Origin: Buttiauxella izardii
Lineage (GTDB): Bacteria > Pseudomonadota > Gammaproteobacteria > Enterobacterales > Enterobacteriaceae
Length of the DNA: 64,000 nt
Direction: 5' to 3'
Assembly: GCF_003601925.1 (NCBI RefSeq)
Contig: NZ_QZWH01000012.1
Coordinates: 1-64,000 of the forward strand
A model generated the notes under the pieces. That model had not been told where the DNA came from, made no database searches, and saw only the letters and a program-made list of their open reading frames with translations. This document shows, one piece after another, positions 55,804 through 63,317 of the stretch. Every line of letters begins with the position of its first letter. The first letter of the stretch is position 1. Position numbers and translations under genes: made by a program.

Positions 55804-56898
55804 TGGAATCCGCACAAACGCCCGCCCGTCGCGATTAAACAGATAACAATTCTCCGGCGGTAGCCGCAGGCCGATTCGCTGGTCGGGCTTAATTTCGAGC
55901 CTTAAAGTATGGCGCATTACCAGCGGTTCGCTACCGTAGCCGCTATTGACGTACAGCAGCGTCTCGTTGCCCATCTGCTCGACAAACAACACTTCGGCTT
56001 CGATATCCGCCTGCGCCAGTTCGGTAAGCTGAATGTGTTCCGGGCGAATCCCCAGTTGCACCGCTTGCCCCTCTGGCACGCCCGCGCCGTTAATTGGCAG
56101 TGAAATTTGCTGACGATTTTCCAGCAGCACATCGGTGCGCTGGGCGTTGCCATTCACAAAAACGCCGGGGATCAGGTTCATTTTTGGCGAGCCGATAAAC
56201 TGCGCGACAAACATATTCGCCGGGCGGTCGTACAGCTCAAGCGGCGTTCCCACCTGCTCGATTTGCCCCTGGTTCAGCACCACGATGCGGTCAGCCAGCG
56301 TCATGGCTTCAACCTGATCGTGCGTGACATACAAAATCGTGGCGTTGATGCGCTTATGTAGTGCGGCGATTTCCATGCGCATTTGCACGCGCAGCGAGGC
56401 ATCAAGGTTGGAAAGTGGTTCGTCGAACAAAAACAGGCTCGGCTCGCGCACAATGGCTCGCCCAATCGCCACGCGCTGACGCTGACCGCCGGACAAATCT
56501 TTCGGCCGACGATCAAGCAAAGGCTCGAGTTGCAAAATGCGCGCGCTTTCTCGCACTTTTTCATCAATCACTTTCACCGGCAGCTTCGCCATCTCCAGCG
56601 CGAACGCCATATTCTGGTACACCGTCATATGCGGATACAGCGCGTATGACTGGAACACCATGCCGATGCCGCGCTCGGAGGGAGAATCGTCGTTGACGCA
56701 AACGCCGTCGATGCGCATTTCGCCGCCGCTGATCTCCTCCAGCCCAGCCACCATGCGCAATAGCGTAGATTTCCCACAACCGGACGGCCCAACCACCACC
56801 ACAAACTCGCCGCTATTCACTTCGAGATCGAGCGGTTTAATCACTTCAGATGCCGAGCCGTAACGTTTTTGAATTTTATCGAGCACGAGTTGCGCCAT
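55780..56898 (-). CDS. Sugar ABC transporter ATP-binding protein (MalK/UgpC type)
   Basis: 372 residues. Walker A GPSGCGKST (37-45), signature LSGGQRQRVAIGRA, Walker B LFLFDEPLSNLD and switch THD are intact; the C-terminal third is the MalK/UgpC regulatory OB domain (LGIRPEHIQL). It powers the importer formed with the two permeases just upstream. The last residues (IPPSSQPSP) are encoded by the right arm of the palindromic repeat, which supplies the stop, so the C-terminus was probably changed by insertion of the element. AAGGG precedes the ATG; 2-nt gap from the permease gene. Confidence 0.92.
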   Translation of the reverse strand: MAQLVLDKIQKRYGSASEVIKPLDLEVNSGEFVVVVGPSGCGKSTLLRMVAGLEEISGGEMRIDGVCVNDDSPSERGIGMVFQSYALYPHMTVYQNMAFALEMAKLPVKVIDEKVRESARILQLEPLLDRRPKDLSGGQRQRVAIGRAIVREPSLFLFDEPLSNLDASLRVQMRMEIAALHKRINATILYVTHDQVEAMTLADRIVVLNQGQIEQVGTPLELYDRPANMFVAQFIGSPKMNLIPGVFVNGNAQRTDVLLENRQQISLPINGAGVPEGQAVQLGIRPEHIQLTELAQADIEAEVLFVEQMGNETLLYVNSGYGSEPLVMRHTLRLEIKPDQRIGLRLPPENCYLFNRDGRAFVRIPPSSQPSP

Positions 56899-56900
56899 GG

Positions 56901-57746
56901 TTATCCCTTAATCGCTCCGCTGGTAAGCCCGCTGACAATGCGTTTCTGGAAGATGAGCACCAGCACGATAATCGGCAGCGTTACCACCACCGATGCCGCC
57001 ATAATGCTGCCCCATGGCAGCTCAAATGTTGACGCGCCGCTGAACATGCTAATCGCGACCGGCACCGTGCGTTTGTCGCCAGAAATAATAAACGTCAGCG
57101 CAAACATAAATTCATTCCACGCGCCGATAAACGCCAGCAGCCCGGTCGTGACCAGCGCCGGAGCCAGAATTGGCGCGAACACGCGGCGGATAATGGTCCA
57201 GGTTTTCGCGCCATCGACAATCGCCGCCTCTTCCAGGTCAACGGGAATCGACTTCATAAAAGTGGTGAGCACCCAAACGGTGAACGGCAGCGAAAACGTG
57301 GTGTAAGAAAGCACTAACGCGCCGAGAGAATCGTACAACCCCAGGAAACGAACCAGCTCAAACATGCCGCTGAGCACCGCCACCTGCGGGAACATCGACA
57401 CACAAAGAATGGTAAACAGCAGGAATTTACGCCCGCGAAACGGCACGCGCGCCAGGGCAAACGAGGCGGTAATCGACACCAGCAGGCAGATGCCAACGGT
57501 GATGGTCGCCACCAGCACCGAGTTCAGCAGGCTGCGGGCGATGCCGTTTTGCACCAGCGCCGTGACGTAGTTGCCCCAGTGGTAGCCGCTCGGAAAATAG
57601 GCCGGTAAAAACAGCTCCTGCCCGGTGCGAAGCGAGGTAATAATCGCGTAATAAAACGGGAACACGCAGAACAGAACGGCGAACGTCGCGCCGAGGAAAA
57701 TCACCAGATTGTGGCCAAACTTGCGTTGCCGACGAGAAGTTTTCAT
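56901..57746 (-). CDS. Sugar ABC transporter permease (MalG type)
   Basis: 281 residues from ATG 57746 (GTG one codon earlier is also possible; AAGGAG precedes both). Six hydrophobic spans and the EAA loop EEAAIVDGAKTWTIIRRVFAP that docks on the ATPase. CUT1-family inner-membrane subunit; PalG/ThuG-like by position. Its ATG overlaps the stop of the preceding permease gene (TGATG). Confidence 0.9.
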   Translation of the reverse strand: MKTSRRQRKFGHNLVIFLGATFAVLFCVFPFYYAIITSLRTGQELFLPAYFPSGYHWGNYVTALVQNGIARSLLNSVLVATITVGICLLVSITASFALARVPFRGRKFLLFTILCVSMFPQVAVLSGMFELVRFLGLYDSLGALVLSYTTFSLPFTVWVLTTFMKSIPVDLEEAAIVDGAKTWTIIRRVFAPILAPALVTTGLLAFIGAWNEFMFALTFIISGDKRTVPVAISMFSGASTFELPWGSIMAASVVVTLPIIVLVLIFQKRIVSGLTSGAIKG

Positions 57747-58663
57747 CACCGTTTCTCCTTCTCGTTTAAGCGTGAGACGCGGATAAAGCAGGCAGCAATG
57801 CCCGCCACCATCATAAAGACCAGCACTGACGCCGCCGAACCCATGCCCATATCCTGATAGGAGATGATTTGCTCCCGGGCGTAGCCGGAAACGGACATGG
57901 TGGCCTCGCTATTGGAGGTCAGCACGAAGATCAAATCGAAGATGCGCATCGCGTCCATGACGCGGAAAATCAGCGCGACAACCATCGCGGGCATAATCAG
58001 CGGTAACGTAATCCGTTTAAAGCGCTGCCAGGCGCTGGCCCCGTCAACGCGAGCGGCCTCGTAAAGATCGTTAGGAATAAGCTGCAACGCCGCCAGCAAC
58101 ATCAGCGCCATAAACGGCGTGGTCTTCCAGACATCGGCAATCACTACCGCCCACATGGAAAGTGACGGTTCTGCAATCCAGGCCAGATGCGCCTGGTAGC
58201 CAAAAATCTTCGCCAGCAAATCGTTTACCACGCCGTACTGATCGTGGAACATCCAGCCCCACATTTTGGCGCTGACGATAGTCGGAATCGCCCATGGCAC
58301 CAGAATCGCAGTGCGCACTAAACCCTGGCCGCGAAATTTCTGGTTCATTAAAAGCGCTAATAACATGCCGAGAACCAGCTCAAAACTAACCGACACCACG
58401 GTAAACCACAGCGTGTTGCCGACTGCCTGCCACCACAATGGATCAACCAAAACACCGCTGCTGTCGCCGTCATGCGTGGCGTAATAGTTTGCCAGCCCGA
58501 CCATTTGGTACTCGGACGGATTGTCGAGCATGGCGTTGGTGAAACTGAAAAAGAAGGTGCGCACCAGCGGCCAACCCGCCGCCAGTGCAAGGAGCAAAAG
58601 TGCGGGCGCCACCAGTATCCACGCGATACGGTGGCGTCGCTGTTGATAGCCTGAATGCGCCAA
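57746..58663 (-). CDS. Sugar ABC transporter permease (MalF type), TTG start
   Basis: 305 residues. The stop of the binding-protein gene (TAA) is followed at once by TTG at 58663, in the same frame, and no ATG or GTG start lies near; AAGGA stands 10 nt before. Six spans; EAA loop YEAARVDGASAWQRFKRITLP. CUT1 family, PalF/ThuF-like by position. The TTG and zero-length gap imply translation by reinitiation from the binding-protein gene, which may lower its dose. Confidence 0.9.
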   Translation of the reverse strand: MAHSGYQQRRHRIAWILVAPALLLLALAAGWPLVRTFFFSFTNAMLDNPSEYQMVGLANYYATHDGDSSGVLVDPLWWQAVGNTLWFTVVSVSFELVLGMLLALLMNQKFRGQGLVRTAILVPWAIPTIVSAKMWGWMFHDQYGVVNDLLAKIFGYQAHLAWIAEPSLSMWAVVIADVWKTTPFMALMLLAALQLIPNDLYEAARVDGASAWQRFKRITLPLIMPAMVVALIFRVMDAMRIFDLIFVLTSNSEATMSVSGYAREQIISYQDMGMGSAASVLVFMMVAGIAACFIRVSRLNEKEKR

Positions 58664-59929
58664 TTAATGCCAGTCCTTGCCTTTCACGCGCTCAAGGCGT
58701 TTTTGCAGATCCGCCACGGCAGTTTTGCCGTCGGTTCCGCCATTGAGCACTTTGAAGGTCACGTTAAAGATGGCGTTAGAGACGCGCGGATACTGGCTTT
58801 TGGTCGCTGTTGCCGGGCGAGGAACGGCATTGGCGAAGATGTCTTTAAACATCGTTAAATGCGGCGCAGCTTCCAGAACCGCTTTGTCTTCATAGAGTGC
58901 GGAACGCGTCGGGGCGAAGCCTAAATACTTAAGCTGCATCTTCTGCGAATCGGCATCGGTGAGGATTTTCAGCAGCGCAATCGCCGCGTCTTTGTTTTTT
59001 GTATTGGCGTTAACCGACCACTGCCAACCGCCGAGCGCGTTAGCCGATTTGCCATCCGGCCCGGCTGGCAACGGAGCCACGCCGACTTTGCCTTTCAGCG
59101 GGCTATCCGCGCCTTGCGACAATAGATACGCATACGGCCAGTTGCGCATAAACAGCGCATCGCCATTCTGGAACACGGCTCGCGATTCTTCTTCTTTGTA
59201 GCCCAACGCCCCTTTCGGCGTGATTTTGCCAATCCAGCCCGCGACCATATCCAGCGCGGCTGCGGCCTTCGGATTATTTATGGTCACGTTCCCTTTTTCG
59301 TCGATAAACGTACCGCCACCGTAGGAATCAATCCACTCCAGCGCATTACAGGTCAACCCTTCATACGATTTGCCCTGGAAGATCATCCCCCAGAAGTTTT
59401 TATGCCCTGCTTTGCGCTCTTCGTCCTGAATTTTGGTGGCGATACGCGTCAGATCTTCCCAGGTTTTTGGCGGCTGCTCTTTGTATTTCTCCAGCAAATC
59501 TTTGCGGTAATAAAGCACGCCGGTGTCGAGATACGCCGGAACCGCTTTAACCTTGCCGTTTACCGTGTCATTCGCCCATGGGCCGGGGAAGAAATCACCC
59601 TTCATGTCGCTAACGGCATCAGTTAAATCGAGCGTTTGCTTATCCAGCAGCCCGACCCAGATGGTGTCTGACTGGAATAAATCCACCGCCTTTTCATCTT
59701 TGGCGGCAAACAGTTGTTGCAGCAGCGCCAGCTTTTCATCAGACGCCGCCGGGAATTCGATGAACTCCAGCTTGTTGCTGGTCTGCTTCTCAAAACGATC
59801 TTTGACGTAGTTGCAGTATTCCTTACCGCCGGGGGAAATCGGGCATTCCATACGCAGGGTATCGGCAAGCGCGGCGTTAGAAACGCCCGCGAGCGCTAAG
59901 GTAATAAGACTTAACGTCAGCTTTTTCAT
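58664..59929 (-). CDS. Disaccharide ABC transporter substrate-binding protein (CUT1)
   Basis: 421 residues. Sec signal peptide (MKKLTLSLITLALAGVSNAALA), then a family 1 extracellular sugar-binding protein: TLRMECPISPGGKEYCNYVK, AVDLFQSDTIWVG, VPAYLDTGVLYYRKDLLEKY, FAPTRSALY. It resembles the trehalose/palatinose binders ThuE and PalE. First gene of a six-gene leftward cluster: binding protein, two permeases, ATPase and two alpha-glucosidases. GAGGAAA precedes the ATG. No regulator gene or sucrose isomerase gene is present in the window. Confidence 0.9.
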   Translation of the reverse strand: MKKLTLSLITLALAGVSNAALADTLRMECPISPGGKEYCNYVKDRFEKQTSNKLEFIEFPAASDEKLALLQQLFAAKDEKAVDLFQSDTIWVGLLDKQTLDLTDAVSDMKGDFFPGPWANDTVNGKVKAVPAYLDTGVLYYRKDLLEKYKEQPPKTWEDLTRIATKIQDEERKAGHKNFWGMIFQGKSYEGLTCNALEWIDSYGGGTFIDEKGNVTINNPKAAAALDMVAGWIGKITPKGALGYKEEESRAVFQNGDALFMRNWPYAYLLSQGADSPLKGKVGVAPLPAGPDGKSANALGGWQWSVNANTKNKDAAIALLKILTDADSQKMQLKYLGFAPTRSALYEDKAVLEAAPHLTMFKDIFANAVPRPATATKSQYPRVSNAIFNVTFKVLNGGTDGKTAVADLQKRLERVKGKDWH

Positions 59930-60112
59930 TGTTTCCTCATTTGTTCAGACTGGACAGGAGGGAGGTGGAAAATAGCCACACCAATCAAAAAGCTAGTAAC
60001 AATCAAGCAAGGCGACAACTTAGCCGCCTAATCTTTGTGCGAATTCTCGACCTGGTGCACGTATCGTTATTTTTTATTGAGCTTTTGCGTGGGACGGGCT
60101 ACGTGACGCGCA

Positions 60113-60129
60113 TACGGATATTAGCCGTA
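60113..60129. promoter_or_regulatory. Upstream tacAT-type operator (operator 1)
   Basis: TACGGATATTAGCCGTA, an 8-1-8 near-perfect palindrome (one mismatched pair), matching operator 2. Centre-to-centre distance 57 bp. It also lies 184 nt from the start of the divergent sugar-binding protein gene. Confidence 0.55.
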
Positions 60130-60133
60130 CGAA

Positions 60134-60190
60134 TTGACAAGAATTTATGATTGCCGTAAATTGCCAAGGTACGGCTAATAGCCGTATAAA
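60134..60190 (+). promoter_or_regulatory. tacAT promoter region with operator 2
   Basis: Operator 2 TACGGCTAATAGCCGTA (60170-60186) is a perfect 8-1-8 palindrome. TTGCCA (60161-60166) with TATAAA (60185-60190) at 18 bp is one promoter candidate; TTGACA (60134-60139) with TAAATT (60157-60162) at 17 bp is another. Either would be blocked by a protein on operator 2, as expected for antitoxin autorepression. Confidence 0.55.
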
Positions 60191-60241
60191 ATCCCTGGCG
60201 AAGGCATATTCCGCACCAGGTAAAAGTTTAGAGAGGTCAGT

Positions 60242-60550
60242 ATGTCCAAAGTAGCGGTATTTCCGAATGACGGTCGAAGCGTCAAAAATGCGAGAGTTGA
60301 ACTAAAAACTAGCGCTGACTTAAAAGATTTACTTCGTGAAGCGGCTGCAGCTGCGGGTTTAGATTTGAGCGCTTTTATTTTAAATGCGGCTCTGGAGCGA
60401 GCAGAAAGCGTGCTGGACAACCAGCGTCGTCGTCAGCTCTCGTCACAAAGCTGGCAACAAATTAATCAACTCTTGTCTGAACCTGCTGCGCCAACGTTAG
60501 CTTTGCAAGCGTTAATGCGGAGAAAAAAAGATGGAAGAGAGCCAAAGTAA
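60242..60550 (+). CDS. tacA: TacA-type (DUF1778) antitoxin
   Basis: 102-residue DUF1778 protein with a ribbon-helix-helix N-terminal half (ARVELKTSADLKDLLREAAAAAGLDLSAFILNAALERAE). The C-terminal tail (about 60-102) would wrap and neutralise the acetyltransferase toxin. It should repress its own promoter through the TACGGnTAnTAGCCGTA operators. GAGAGGT precedes the ATG. It overlaps tacT by 20 bp. Confidence 0.88.
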   Translation: MSKVAVFPNDGRSVKNARVELKTSADLKDLLREAAAAAGLDLSAFILNAALERAESVLDNQRRRQLSSQSWQQINQLLSEPAAPTLALQALMRRKKDGREPK

Positions 60551-61067
60551 TATCAATGAAGTCATGGTGTACGCCTATCAGGCTGATATTACTTACCCAA
60601 GTAATAAGCATTTTGATTGTGGCAATGCAGTCATTAACTCTTATATACGCAACTCCTTAAAGAAAAGCGTTAAAGATGGGAACTGTGCTGCTAAAGCATT
60701 GATTGACGCCAACACAGGTGAATTGTTAGGGGCTTGTACTTTCACTGGCTATTGTCTCGAAAAAGAGAAGCTTGCAGGCGTGTTTTCAGCTTCTTTACCT
60801 AATGAAGTCAGTGTGATACGCCTGATTATGTTAGGTGTGGCTACGAAAGAACAAAACAAAGGCTACGGGCAAGACTTGCTTATGGAGTTTTTTGAGCAAG
60901 TTAAACTTATCCATCAATCACTGCCTGTGAAGGGTGTGTATCTGGATGCCGATCCAGCAGCAATTAACTTTTATACCCGGCTTGGGTTCGTGCAACTCAA
61001 CGATCCGCCAAATGCATTTGGCGCAGTGCCGATGTTTCTTGCAATTCAGCATATCCTTTCGGCATAG
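60531..61067 (+). CDS. tacT: TacT-type GNAT acetyltransferase toxin
   Basis: 178-residue GNAT protein of the family that acetylates aminoacyl-tRNA and stops translation. The acetyl-CoA loop QNKGYGQDLL and the catalytic-type Tyr in NFYTRLGF are intact, and the FDCGNAVINSYIRN start is typical. GGAG lies 8 nt before ATG 60531; an internal ATG at 60564 would shorten it by 11 residues. Base composition of the pair is richer in A/T than the neighbours, suggesting acquisition. Followed by a clean terminator. Confidence 0.88.
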   Translation: MEESQSNINEVMVYAYQADITYPSNKHFDCGNAVINSYIRNSLKKSVKDGNCAAKALIDANTGELLGACTFTGYCLEKEKLAGVFSASLPNEVSVIRLIMLGVATKEQNKGYGQDLLMEFFEQVKLIHQSLPVKGVYLDADPAAINFYTRLGFVQLNDPPNAFGAVPMFLAIQHILSA

Positions 61068-61097
61068 AAAACCCGCACCTGAGTGCGGGTTTCTTTA
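61068..61097 (+). terminator. tacAT terminator
   Basis: AAACCCGCAC/GTGCGGGTTT stem (10 bp, 5-nt loop) followed by CTTTAT. Confidence 0.85.
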
Positions 61098-61140
61098 TAT
61101 GTTCCGTGGATGTAAAAGTAATAAAGCACACAGTGGTTGT

Positions 61141-62256
61141 TTACCACTCCACCCATTCCCCGCCACGGTGACTACTCTCGCGCACCGTTTCGATAAACTT
61201 CATCCCCGCCAGCCCTTCGGCAATACCTGGCAGAAGCGGCGCATTTCCGCCGCGAATTTTAATCGCCGCTTCCCGGTAAATTTGCGCGAATCCTTCCAGA
61301 TAACCTTCCGGATGCCCGGCGGGTGTACGGCACTGATGGCGCACAGAATCATGGTTATTGACGCCGTTACGCGTGACAACGTAACTGTTGCCATGATGAG
61401 GGTGGATTTCAAGGATTTCAGGCTGTTGCTGGCGGAAGCTGATGCTCGCCCTGCTGCCGACTATACGCAAACGCAGATCGTTCTCGAACCCCGGTGCCAC
61501 CTGGCTTGCCCATAAACGCCCGCGAGCGCCATTGGCATAGCGCATTTCGGCGTACACTTCGTCATCCAGCACCCGACCCGGAATGCGCGTCAGCAGTTCG
61601 CCACGTACCACTTCCGGCTCCATGCCGCTGACAAACGCCGCCAGCTGCCAGGCGTGGGTGCCGATGTCGCCAATCGCGCCTGCTCCTGCGAATGCCGGGT
61701 TGCCGCGCCAGGACGCTTGTTTGTTATCCGTCAGCTCTAAACGGTCGTTCAGCCAGCCCTGCAAATACTCCACTTCGATGGCGCGGATATCGCCAATTTC
61801 GCTGTTCGCGATGCGAGCGCGGGCTTCACGAACCATCGGCAGTGCGCTGTAGTTATGAGTGAGAATAAAGTGGCGGCCTGTGCGGTCGATAACCTGTGCC
61901 AGTTCCTGCGCTTCAGCCAGCGTAACGCCGAGTGGTTTATCACAAATAACGTGAATGCCGTTTTCCAGAAACACTTTGGCAATCGGCACATGCAGATGGT
62001 TTGGCGTGACAATCGACACCACTTCAATGCCGTCTGGCCGAGCATCCTCATGCTGCGCCATTTTCTGCCAGTTGGCGTAATTACGTTCATCGGCAATAAA
62101 CAGCGATTCACCGCTGCGTTTTGCCACTTCCGGTGATGATGAAAATGCCCCGGCGACCAGCTCAAACTGGTCATCAAGCCGTGCGGCGATACGATGCACG
62201 CCGCCAATAAACGAGCCTTCACCGCCGCCAACCATTCCTATACGAAGCCGTTTCAT
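61141..62256 (-). CDS. Gfo/Idh/MocA-family oxidoreductase
   Basis: 371 residues. N-terminal Rossmann loop MVGGGEGSFIGGVH, lysine motif CDKPLGVT (the EKP-like catalytic motif) and C-terminal GDIGTHAWQ with the catalytic-type His. The GGGEGSFIG start is shared with YcjS-like 3-dehydrogenases. It probably oxidises a sugar or glycoside with NAD(P); substrate unknown. Last gene of a leftward operon, 2 nt after the isomerase gene. Confidence 0.88.
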   Translation of the reverse strand: MKRLRIGMVGGGEGSFIGGVHRIAARLDDQFELVAGAFSSSPEVAKRSGESLFIADERNYANWQKMAQHEDARPDGIEVVSIVTPNHLHVPIAKVFLENGIHVICDKPLGVTLAEAQELAQVIDRTGRHFILTHNYSALPMVREARARIANSEIGDIRAIEVEYLQGWLNDRLELTDNKQASWRGNPAFAGAGAIGDIGTHAWQLAAFVSGMEPEVVRGELLTRIPGRVLDDEVYAEMRYANGARGRLWASQVAPGFENDLRLRIVGSRASISFRQQQPEILEIHPHHGNSYVVTRNGVNNHDSVRHQCRTPAGHPEGYLEGFAQIYREAAIKIRGGNAPLLPGIAEGLAGMKFIETVRESSHRGGEWVEW

Positions 62257-62258
62257 GG

Positions 62259-63317
62259 TTAATCCTCCAGCCCGAGCATGCGACGCACCGCAGACTTTTC
62301 GCTCTCATGCATCGCAAAGTCGTCAAAAGCATAATCGGCAACCGGAATAATATGGTCGGAGATAAATTTGGCTCCTTCGCGCGCCCCCGCCTCGCCTGAT
62401 TTCAGGCAACACTCCCATTCAAGCGTAGCCCATCCGTCATAGTCATATTGCGCCAGTTTGCTGAAGATGCCGTTGAAATTGACCTGCCCGTCGCCCAATG
62501 AACGGAACCGCCCAGGCCGCTCCATCCACGGCTGATACCCGGCATAAACACCACTTTTTGCCGACGGTAAAAACTCCGCGTCTTTGACGTGAAAGGCTTT
62601 AATTCTCGCGTGATAGTGGTCGATAAAACCGAGGTAATCCATATGTTGCAGCAGCATATGGCTTGGATCGTAAAGTATGTTGCAGCGCGGATGGTGATCA
62701 ACCAGCGCCAGAAAACGCTCAAACGTGACGCCATCATGCAAATCTTCGCCGGGATGCAGCTCAAAACAAACATCAACGCCCGCTTCATCAAAAGCATTTA
62801 GAATCGGCAACCAGCGGGCGGCGAGCTCACGAAATGCCTCGTCGATTAACTGCTCGTTACGCGGTGGCCACGGGTAAAAATAAGGCCAGGCCAGCGCGCC
62901 GGAAAACGTCGCGTGAGCTTTTAGCCCTAAGTTTTGCGAAGCGCGAGCGGCATGTTTCAGGCTGCTTACCGCCCATTGCTGGCGAGCGGCTGCATCGTTT
63001 GCCAATTCTGGCGGTGCAAATCCTGCAAAAGCGGCGTCATAAGCTGGATGCACAGCAACCAACTGCCCTTGCAAATGTGTGGAAAGTTCGCTGATTTCCA
63101 GCCCGATATTGCTTAATACGCTGCGAATTTGTGCGCAGTATTCCGGGCTTTCGGCGGCTTTGGCAAGGTCAAAAATATGCGGCAAATGGGTTGGCAATTG
63201 CACCGCTTTATAGCCCAAACCCGCCGCCCACGCGGCGAGCGTGTCGAGGGAGTTAAAAGGCGCTTTGTCGGAAATAAACTGTGAGAGAAATATGGACGGC
63301 CCTTTCAGGGTTTTCAT
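62259..63317 (-). CDS. Sugar phosphate isomerase/epimerase-family TIM barrel
   Basis: 352 residues of the AP-endonuclease-2/xylose-isomerase-like fold. Candidate metal ligands are in FELHPGEDL (Glu, His), YDPSHML (Asp, His), KAFHVKDAEF and TLEWECCL (Glu). Homologues include YcjR, which acts on 3-keto-glucosides in E. coli, and inosose isomerases. Start overlaps the upstream stop (TAATG). Confidence 0.86.
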   Translation of the reverse strand: MKTLKGPSIFLSQFISDKAPFNSLDTLAAWAAGLGYKAVQLPTHLPHIFDLAKAAESPEYCAQIRSVLSNIGLEISELSTHLQGQLVAVHPAYDAAFAGFAPPELANDAAARQQWAVSSLKHAARASQNLGLKAHATFSGALAWPYFYPWPPRNEQLIDEAFRELAARWLPILNAFDEAGVDVCFELHPGEDLHDGVTFERFLALVDHHPRCNILYDPSHMLLQHMDYLGFIDHYHARIKAFHVKDAEFLPSAKSGVYAGYQPWMERPGRFRSLGDGQVNFNGIFSKLAQYDYDGWATLEWECCLKSGEAGAREGAKFISDHIIPVADYAFDDFAMHESEKSAVRRMLGLED

